DNA of 28,363 nt from DASRHG01 sp035650655 (GTDB lineage Bacteria; Desulfobacterota; Binatia; DP-6), in NCBI GenBank assembly GCA_035650655.1, contig DASRHG010000143.1:1-28363 (forward strand). The letters are read 5' to 3'. How positions within the stretch are numbered: the stretch's first letter is position 1; the number at the start of each line of letters is the position of its first letter. The translations under genes and the position numbers were made by a program. Of the stretch, positions 15,833 through 21,804 are shown in pieces. The notes beneath the pieces are model-generated. The model saw only the letters and a program-made list of their open reading frames with translations, was not told where the DNA came from and did no database searches.

Positions 15833-17386
15833 TCACTCCCGGGTTCTAAGGAGCGCCGCGGCAGAGCGCTCGCCGTCCATCGCCGCCGACACGATCCCGC
15901 CCGCGGCGCCCGCGCCCTCGCCGCACGGAAAGAGCCCCGGCGCGTCGGGATGCATGCACGTGACGGGGTCGCGCGGGACGCGTACGGGCGCGGACGTCCG
16001 CGTCTCGACGCCGACGACGACCGCATCGTTCGCGAGATAGCCGCGCATCGCGCGCCCGAAGGCCCGGAAGGCCTCGCGGAGCGCGGCCGTCACGTCGCGG
16101 GGGAGCACGGCGGCGAGATCCGCGGGGCGCACGCCCGGGACGTAGGAGCACGCCGGGAGATCCGCGGACGCGCGGCCGTCCACGAAGTCGACGAGCCGCT
16201 GCGCCGGCGCGACGCATCGGCCGCCGCCGGCCGCCGCCGCGGCGCGCTCGACGGACGCCTGGAGCCGAACGCCGACGAGCGGGTCGTCGCCGAGCGCGCG
16301 CAGGTCGGCGGCCGTGGTCTCGACGACGATCCCCGCGTTCGCCCAGCGCGACGTGCGGCGCGACGGTGACCAGCCGTTCACGACGACCTCGCCGGGCGCC
16401 GTCGTCGCAGGGCAGATGATGCCGCCCGGGCACATGCAGAAGGAGTAGACCGTCCGGCCGCCAACGCGGCGGACGAGCGCGTACGCGGCCGCCGGGAGAC
16501 CGCGCGGGCGGCTCGGGCAGTGGTACTGGATCGCATCGACGAGGGACTGCGGATGCTCGGCGCGGACGCCGAGGGCGAAGGGCTTCGGCTCGAGCCGGAG
16601 CCCGCGGCGGCGGAGGAGGCCGTACACGTCGCGGGCGGAATGGCCGGTCGCGAGGATCACGCCGCGTCCGTCGACCCGGTCGCCGCTCGCCGTCACCACG
16701 CCCCGGACGCGCCCGCCGGCGACGACGAGATCCGCGACGCGCGTCTCGAAGCGGACCTCGCCGCCATGCCCGACGATCGTCGTGCGCAGCGCCTGCACGA
16801 CGGCCGGCAGGCGGTTCGTGCCGACGTGCGGGCGCGCGTCGACGAGGATCTCGGGCGGCGCGCCGTGCTGGACGAGGATGCGGAGGATGCGGCCGACCTC
16901 GCCGCGCTTCGTCGCGCGCGTGTAGAGCTTCCCGTCGGAGAACGTGCCCGCGCCTCCCTCGCCGAAGCAGTAGTTGCTCTCGGGGTCGACCGCGCCCTCG
17001 CGGTTGAGCCGCGCGACGTCGCGCCGGCGACCGCGCACGTCGCGGCCGCGCTCGAGGACGATCGGGCGGAGCCCGCCCTCGATGAGGCGGAGCGCCGCGA
17101 AGAGTCCGGCCGGTCCGGAGCCGACGACGACCACCGGCGCGGCGGCGTGCACGTCGGGCAGCGCGAGCCGCCACGGCGGCTCCGGCGCGGGCACCTCGTC
17201 GACCCACGCCCGCACGCGCAGCACCCACGCCGGGGGACGCCGCCGGGCGTCGACCGAGCGCCGCACGATCGCGACGTGCGTCACCCGCGCGGCGGAGACG
17301 CCGAGGCGGCGTGCGACGGCGGCCGGCAGCGCGTCCGGCTCGTCGAGGCGTTCCGGGGCGAGCCGGATCTCGAGCTCGCGGATCAG
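15833..17386 (-). CDS. FAD-dependent dehydrogenase of COG2509 type (probable CTG start)
   Basis: The protein belongs to the NAD(FAD)-utilising dehydrogenase family COG2509, whose reaction is not established. The FAD-binding VVVVGSGPAGLFAAL lies near residues 85-99, followed by ESNYCFGEGGAGTFSDGKLYT, a family hallmark, LATGHSARDVY, CMCPGG, and the C-terminal PCGEGAGAAGGIVSAAMDG that closes the flavin site. From the first GTG (17284) the protein lacks about 34 residues of the family's N-terminal domain. These are encoded in frame upstream (LIRELEIRLAPE... RRLGVSAARV) back to a CTG at 17386, preceded by GAGGA at suitable spacing; a TGA stop lies further up at 17468-17470. The extended length, 517, is close to the family norm. 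Confidence 0.85.
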   Translation of the reverse strand: MIRELEIRLAPERLDEPDALPAAVARRLGVSAARVTHVAIVRRSVDARRRPPAWVLRVRAWVDEVPAPEPPWRLALPDVHAAAPVVVVGSGPAGLFAALRLIEGGLRPIVLERGRDVRGRRRDVARLNREGAVDPESNYCFGEGGAGTFSDGKLYTRATKRGEVGRILRILVQHGAPPEILVDARPHVGTNRLPAVVQALRTTIVGHGGEVRFETRVADLVVAGGRVRGVVTASGDRVDGRGVILATGHSARDVYGLLRRRGLRLEPKPFALGVRAEHPQSLVDAIQYHCPSRPRGLPAAAYALVRRVGGRTVYSFCMCPGGIICPATTAPGEVVVNGWSPSRRTSRWANAGIVVETTAADLRALGDDPLVGVRLQASVERAAAAAGGGRCVAPAQRLVDFVDGRASADLPACSYVPGVRPADLAAVLPRDVTAALREAFRAFGRAMRGYLANDAVVVGVETRTSAPVRVPRDPVTCMHPDAPGLFPCGEGAGAAGGIVSAAMDGERSAAALLRTRE

Positions 17387-17663
17387 CGCGCGTCCTCGCG
17401 GCCGGGCGAGGGGCGGCTCGCCACGCGCGCGGCCTTCGGCGCCGCGATCGCGTCGCGGCCGGCCGGCTCACCGTGGCGGCTTGGGCGCCCCCTCACGCTC
17501 GCCCTCGAGGGTGAGGACGATGCCGCCGGCGCCCGACGACCACGATGACCCGCGCCACCGACTCTTTTCTAGGCGCCGCGCGACGCGAGCGTCAATCGGC
17601 GCGCGGAGGCGCGCTCCGGCGCCGCGGCTGCACGTGCCCGATGCGGCGGAACCGGTCTCGCGC

Positions 17664-17669
17664 TACGAT
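17664..17669 (+). promoter_or_regulatory. Candidate -10 element before the alcohol dehydrogenase gene
   Basis: TACGAT (four of six matches to TATAAT) ends 8 bases before the ATG at 17678. Transcription would begin at or next to the start codon. No convincing -35 hexamer is present at 16-18 bases, so the call is weak. Confidence 0.3.
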
Positions 17670-17677
17670 GGCGCTCG

Positions 17678-18658
17678 ATGCTCGCCATGCGCCTCCACGC
17701 TCCCCGGACCCCGCTCCGCGCGGAGGAGGTGGCCGATCCGGTCCCCGGACCGGACGACGTCGTCCTCCGCGTCGAGGCGTGCGGCGTCTGCCGGACGGAC
17801 CTCCACGTCGTCGACGGCGAGCTCCCGGACGCCAAGCGTCCCGTCGTGCCCGGGCACGAGATCGTCGGTACGGTGATCGCGAGCGGGGCGCTCGCCCCCT
17901 TCCGCCCCGGCGCGCGCGTCGGGGTCCCGTGGCTCGCGTGGACGTGCGGCGTCTGCGAGTACTGCACGCGCGGGCGCGAGAACCTCTGCCCCCGGGCCCG
18001 CTTCACTGGATACCAGCGCGACGGCGGCTACGCCGAGCGCACGGTCGCGGACGGCCGCTTCTGCTTCGCGATCCCCGCCGCCTACGATCCGGTCGAGGCC
18101 GCTCCGCTCCTTTGCGCGGGGCTGATCGGCCACCGCTGCCTCGTCGCTGCGGGCGACGCCCGGCGGCTCGGGCTCTACGGCTTCGGCGCCGCGGCGCACA
18201 TCGTCGCGCAGGTCGCGCGGCACGACGGCCGGGAGGTCTACGCGTTCGTCCGGCCCGGCGACGAGGCGGCGCGCCGCTTCGCGCTCGATCTCGGCGCCGC
18301 ATGGGCCGGCCCCTCGGACGCGCCGCCGCCGCTCGCGCTCGACGCCGCGATCATCTTCGCGCCGGTCGGCGCGCTCGTGCCGGCCGCGCTCCAGGCCGTC
18401 CGCCCCGGCGGCGTCGTCGTGTGCGGCGGAATCCACATGAGCGACATCCCGTCCTTTCCGTACGCGGTCCTGTGGGGCGAGCGCGTCGTCCGCTCGGTCG
18501 CGAACCTGACGCGCGCCGACGGCGCGGCGTTCCTCGCCGTCGCGCCCACCGTCCCCGTGCGCGTCGCGACCCAGCGGTACCCGCTTGCCGCGGCGAACGC
18601 GGCGCTCGACGACCTCCGGCACGGGCGCCTCCGCGGCGCCGCGGTCCTCGTTCCCTAG
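17678..18658 (+). CDS. Zinc-dependent alcohol dehydrogenase family protein
   Basis: This medium-chain NAD(P)-dependent alcohol dehydrogenase of 326 residues keeps both zinc sites. Catalytic ligands are C38 (GVCRTD), H60 and E61 (PGHE) and probably C146; structural zinc ligands are C90, C93, C96 and C104. The nucleotide-binding turn is GFGAAAH (about 166-172), with RPGGVVVCGGIHMSDIP near the end. It resembles the cytoplasmic zinc ADH group related to AdhP; the alcohol substrate cannot be told. The start ATG has no Shine-Dalgarno but lies just after a -10-like element. Its stop TAG shares a CTAG palindrome with the stop of the convergent gene. Confidence 0.9.
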   Translation: MLAMRLHAPRTPLRAEEVADPVPGPDDVVLRVEACGVCRTDLHVVDGELPDAKRPVVPGHEIVGTVIASGALAPFRPGARVGVPWLAWTCGVCEYCTRGRENLCPRARFTGYQRDGGYAERTVADGRFCFAIPAAYDPVEAAPLLCAGLIGHRCLVAAGDARRLGLYGFGAAAHIVAQVARHDGREVYAFVRPGDEAARRFALDLGAAWAGPSDAPPPLALDAAIIFAPVGALVPAALQAVRPGGVVVCGGIHMSDIPSFPYAVLWGERVVRSVANLTRADGAAFLAVAPTVPVRVATQRYPLAAANAALDDLRHGRLRGAAVLVP

Positions 18659-20211
18659 CGCGTTGCGAGCCGGCGGTCCTGCGTGCGCGGCGCTGGCTCC
18701 GCGCGCTCCGGGAGCGGCTGCACCCGGAGCACCCACTCGACGCGCTCGCGCATCGCCGGCGAGGCGTCGTCCTTGAACGCCGCGAGCTCGCGCAGCACGT
18801 CGTCGGGGAGCGGGAGGCGGCGCGAGAGGGCGTACGCGGCCCAGAGGCGCGTCGCTTCGTCCGGGACCCGGAGCCCCGCGAGCAGGCGCGGCGTGACCCG
18901 TGGGTCGGTCGGCGCGAGACACGCGACGAGCCGGATCCCCTCCGCGTCGCGGAAGAGCGCGTCCGGCAGCTCGTCGGACGCGATCTCGCCGCCGATCGGC
19001 TCGTGCTTCGCGATCTCGCACATGATGTCGACGACCTCGGAGGTGAGCGGCTGCGGGAGCAGCTGCCGCGCCCCGTCGACGGCGAGCGCGTGGAACGCGC
19101 CGGCCCCGAGCCAGTCGAGCTGGCGGGCGAGATGGGCGACCTCCATCTTCACGGCGGAGACCTGGAGACCGCGGACGAGATCGAGGACCTGCGCGCGCGC
19201 ACCGGCGTTCTCCTGGATCCGCGCGAAGCGGGCGCGCTCCTCCTCGCCGAACGCGCCGGGCGGGTGACGGGTGAAGAACACCTCGATCGTCGGCACGAAC
19301 GACAGGAAGTCCGGCCGCTCGACCATCGTCCGCACGACGTCGAGGCGGTCGGCGACGGAACGCGAGTCGTCGTAGAGCCGGCAGACGAGCGCGCGGTCCG
19401 CGGCACGACGTTCGGTCGGCGCGAGCCCCGAGGTCTGCACGAGCCCCGTCCGTGCGAACGCGGCGAGCAGCTCGCGGTTCGGACGGGCCGCGTCGTGCGC
19501 GTCGTCGAGCCACCGCGCGTAGTCGCCCTTCGCCCGGAAGTAGCGCGCGAGGCGCGGCGCCGTGAGCTCGGCGCGGGGCGCGACGGACGAGAACCCGTAG
19601 AGGCGCGGCACGTCGGCGAAGATGCGCCGCAGCGACTCGCGGAAGCTCGGGCCGAGCGGCCCGTAGCGCAGCTCGACGACGCGCTCGGCCGACGCCTGGT
19701 CGAAGCCGTGGTCGAGGAGCACCTGGAGGTACTCGCGCGGCGTCCGGCTGTCCTCGTCCTTCGTCGCGAGCGTGTTGCACGCGAGAAGGAAGACCTCCTG
19801 CGGCTGGAAGAGCCCGGCGCACCGCGACTGGCAGGACGCCTCCTCCATCTCCTCGAGCGTCACGGACCGCCCCGACCTCCCGAAGAACCGCCCCGCGAAC
19901 TCGCCCGCGAGCACGACGACGTCGCAGCGGAGGTCGGGTCGACAGGCGTCGAGGAGCGGGTTGCGCTCCGGGGCCGCGTCGCTCGCGGCGATCGGCTCGA
20001 CGCCGCTCGCCGGACCCGATGCGAGCGGGCGCGGCGTCAGGTCGAGCACCTCGAACGCATCGGGCGGAAGGTGCGATTCGAACACGCCGAGCTCGTCCGG
20101 CGTGTTGAAGCTGAACGCGCACACCCGGAACGGCTCGGCGCGGCCGCCCCCGCCGAGGGCGACGACGAACGCGAGCGCGAGCAGCGACCGGGTGGACGAG
20201 CGGCAACGCAT
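18655..20211 (-). CDS. Exported protein of unknown function with caspase/CHAT-like motif and HEAT-like C-terminus
   Basis: The 518-residue product starts with a signal peptide (RSSTRSLLALAFVVALGGG, cleavage near residue 25 at GRAEP). Residues about 95-215 contain a strand DVVVLAGEFAGRFFG, a Cys pair (C127, C131), then EVFLLACNTLATK with C145, and a later YGFSSVAP. The ACNT element resembles the catalytic-Cys strand of CHAT/caspase-fold peptidases. The expected His-containing strand reads GEFAG, with Glu where a His would be expected, so activity is doubtful. The C-terminal part (about 230-490) is all-helical with repeated pairs that look HEAT-like (ATRLWAAYALSRRL, VLRELAAFKDD). A periplasmic or outer location is likely. 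I do not recognise a named family. Confidence 0.75.
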   Translation of the reverse strand: MRCRSSTRSLLALAFVVALGGGGRAEPFRVCAFSFNTPDELGVFESHLPPDAFEVLDLTPRPLASGPASGVEPIAASDAAPERNPLLDACRPDLRCDVVVLAGEFAGRFFGRSGRSVTLEEMEEASCQSRCAGLFQPQEVFLLACNTLATKDEDSRTPREYLQVLLDHGFDQASAERVVELRYGPLGPSFRESLRRIFADVPRLYGFSSVAPRAELTAPRLARYFRAKGDYARWLDDAHDAARPNRELLAAFARTGLVQTSGLAPTERRAADRALVCRLYDDSRSVADRLDVVRTMVERPDFLSFVPTIEVFFTRHPPGAFGEEERARFARIQENAGARAQVLDLVRGLQVSAVKMEVAHLARQLDWLGAGAFHALAVDGARQLLPQPLTSEVVDIMCEIAKHEPIGGEIASDELPDALFRDAEGIRLVACLAPTDPRVTPRLLAGLRVPDEATRLWAAYALSRRLPLPDDVLRELAAFKDDASPAMRERVEWVLRVQPLPERAEPAPRTQDRRLATR

Positions 20212-20225
20212 GGCTGCGCTTCTCC

Positions 20226-20254
20226 GTGCTACCGACCGTCCGACGATGTCTCAA
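20226..20254 (-). promoter_or_regulatory. Candidate promoter of the exported 518-residue protein gene
   Basis: Minus-strand TTGAGA (20254-20249, five of six matches) and TAGCAC (20231-20226, three of six) are separated by 17 bases. The start point would be near 20219, leaving a leader of only about 8 bases before the ATG at 20211. Confidence 0.45.
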
Positions 20255-20285
20255 ACCGCGCGGCTTGCGCTTTGTGCGGTGGTGG

Positions 20286-21065
20286 ATGAAACGCCTACGG
20301 GGGGAGACGGTGGGGGCGACGCCGATCACAGTATTCGCCGACGGGGCGGCGAAGGGGAATCCCGGCCCCGGGGGGTGGGGGGTCGTCATCGCGACGCCCA
20401 CCGGCCACGTGACGGAGCTCGGCGGTGCGGAACCGCACACGACGAACAACCGCATGGAGCTGCGAGCCGCAATCGAAGCCCTCCGTCACCTCCGCGCGAC
20501 GCCGGGTCCCGTCGCGCTGTACACCGACTCCGCGTACGTGATCCACGGCATCCGCGAGTGGATCCACGGCTGGCGCCGGCGCGGATGGCGGACACAGGCG
20601 GGCGGCGACGTCTCGAACCGCGACCTCTGGGAGACGCTCGCGGCGCTCGCCGACGCGCGCCGTGCCCACGGCGGTGTGGCGTGGCACTACGTCCGGGGCC
20701 ATGCCGGCGTCCCCGGCAACGAACGGGCGGACGCGATCGCGAACGGCCAGGCGAGCGGCCGGCCGCCGCGGCTCTACCACGGCCCGCTCGTCCGCTACGA
20801 CGTCCCGGTCCTCGACGTCCCGGACGACACGCGCCCGCCCGCCCGCTCCGCGACGGCGGCGGCGCGCGCGCCCAAGGCAAAGCCGCACTCGTATCTCAGC
20901 CTGGTCGACGGCCGGGTCGCGCGCCACGCGACGTGGGCGGAGTGCGAGCGGCGCGTGAAGGGTCGCTCGGGCGCACGCTGGAAGAAGGCGATGCGCGCCG
21001 CCGACGAAGCGGCGATCCTCGCCGCCTGGGGTCGTTCGCCGGACGAGCTCGACGGGGACCGGTAG
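20286..21065 (+). CDS. rnhA: Ribonuclease HI with C-terminal hybrid-binding (viroplasmin-like) domain
   Basis: RNase HI cuts the RNA strand of RNA-DNA hybrids. From the ATG at 20286 the product is 259 residues, longer than the usual 150 or so. The catalytic domain (about 13-160) has all four acidic residues: D19 in FADGAAKGNPGPGG, E58 in NNRMELRAA, D81 in YTDSAYV and D149 in NERADA, plus H139 in RGHAG. After a Pro/Ala linker, residues about 202-249 match the RNA-DNA hybrid-binding domain (SYLSLVDGR, TWAECERRVKG, SGARWKKA), which in other RNases H is N-terminal. Upstream GTG (20226) and downstream GTG (20310) starts are possible; the catalytic domain is unaffected. It is divergent from the exported-protein gene. 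Confidence 0.92.
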   Translation: MKRLRGETVGATPITVFADGAAKGNPGPGGWGVVIATPTGHVTELGGAEPHTTNNRMELRAAIEALRHLRATPGPVALYTDSAYVIHGIREWIHGWRRRGWRTQAGGDVSNRDLWETLAALADARRAHGGVAWHYVRGHAGVPGNERADAIANGQASGRPPRLYHGPLVRYDVPVLDVPDDTRPPARSATAAARAPKAKPHSYLSLVDGRVARHATWAECERRVKGRSGARWKKAMRAADEAAILAAWGRSPDELDGDR

Positions 21066-21219
21066 CCGCGCCCGCGCCGGCTACCAGCGCTCCCGTCGGC
21101 CGCGAACGCGCGGCGACCGCTCACGCCGCGCTGCACGTGCACTCCGGCGCGGGCCCCACGCTCACCGTGCACACCGTGCCGCTCGGGGAACGTCCCGCTG
21201 GCGCACCGGACCCGGCGGG

Positions 21220-21699
21220 TCATGGGAAGAAGATGCCGCCGATCGAGACGCCGACGCGCGGGTACGGACTCGCCGCCAGGCGTTCCGGCCACAGGTGGAC
21301 GGTGGTCGCGTCGATGCGAGGGTACGTGTAGTCGTAGCCCCCGAGGGGACGCGTGGTCGTCCCGTTCAGCGCCCCGGTGACGGTGATATCGCGTCCCGGC
21401 ACGTAGACGAGCGGGTCGTAAAAGCCGGGCGCGCACGCGATGAATCGGCCGGCGTCCCGATCGGACGGCATGGGGCGCGCCTCCCGGTCGAGCGGGCGGT
21501 TCAGGATCTCGAAGCACGTCTGGTCACGACCCGGCGTCGTGCGCACGAGCGTCCCGCCCCAGCGCACGGCCGCACCCTGCTGCGGGCGGGTCTGCGCGTC
21601 GCGGACGGTGACCGGATCGAAGCGTCCCGCGAGGTTCGCGGGAGGGCGGGTGCAGGCGGCGAGGGCGAGCGGAACGAGCACGAGCGCCAGGCGACGCAC
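21220..21699 (-). CDS. Slp-family outer-membrane lipoprotein
   Basis: Slp-type lipoproteins are outer-membrane proteins induced in stationary phase or starvation in enterobacteria; their function is unclear. The 159-residue product has a lipoprotein signal (MRRLALVLVPLALAAC, lipobox ALAAC with C16), then AAVRWGGTLVRT, a FEILNRPLDREARP block, GRFIACAPGFYDPLVYVPG and the ending YDYTYPRIDATTVHLWP, which follow the Slp pattern along the whole length. The start is GTG with GGGGAGG immediately upstream. The neighbouring gene on the same strand upstream is the 724-residue secreted protein, separated by two inverted repeats. Confidence 0.85.
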   Translation of the reverse strand: MRRLALVLVPLALAACTRPPANLAGRFDPVTVRDAQTRPQQGAAVRWGGTLVRTTPGRDQTCFEILNRPLDREARPMPSDRDAGRFIACAPGFYDPLVYVPGRDITVTGALNGTTTRPLGGYDYTYPRIDATTVHLWPERLAASPYPRVGVSIGGIFFP

Positions 21700-21720
21700 G
21701 CCTCCCCTTCCCAGAGCGCT

Positions 21721-21745
21721 CGAGGGACCGCCATCACGTCCCTCG
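21721..21745. repeat. 8-bp inverted repeat upstream of the Slp gene
   Basis: CGAGGGAC (21721-21728) and GTCCCTCG (21738-21745) form a perfect 8-bp stem with a 9-base loop, starting 22 bases upstream of the slp start on the minus strand. It could be part of its leader or an operator. Confidence 0.4.
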
Positions 21746-21753
21746 GGCGGGGT

Positions 21754-21785
21754 CCCCGGCGCCGGCCGAGTGGCCGGCGCCGGGG
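21754..21785. terminator. 14-bp perfect hairpin between the secreted-protein gene and the Slp gene
   Basis: CCCCGGCGCCGGCC (21754-21767) is followed by a GAGT loop and its exact complement (21772-21785). The stem lies 20 bases past the stop of the 724-residue gene and so fits a transcription end for it, shielding the Slp gene. No U-tract is present on either side. It may end transcription through RNA structure alone, or protect the mRNA 3' end. Confidence 0.55.
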
Positions 21786-21804
21786 ATGTCGACGGAGGAA
21801 GTGC

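Noticed and set aside
17470..17560. Short minus-strand frame ending GIVLTLEGEREGAPKPPR as a small gene
   Set aside because: It reads like protein but has no start codon nearby and no ribosome-binding site, so there is not enough to call it.
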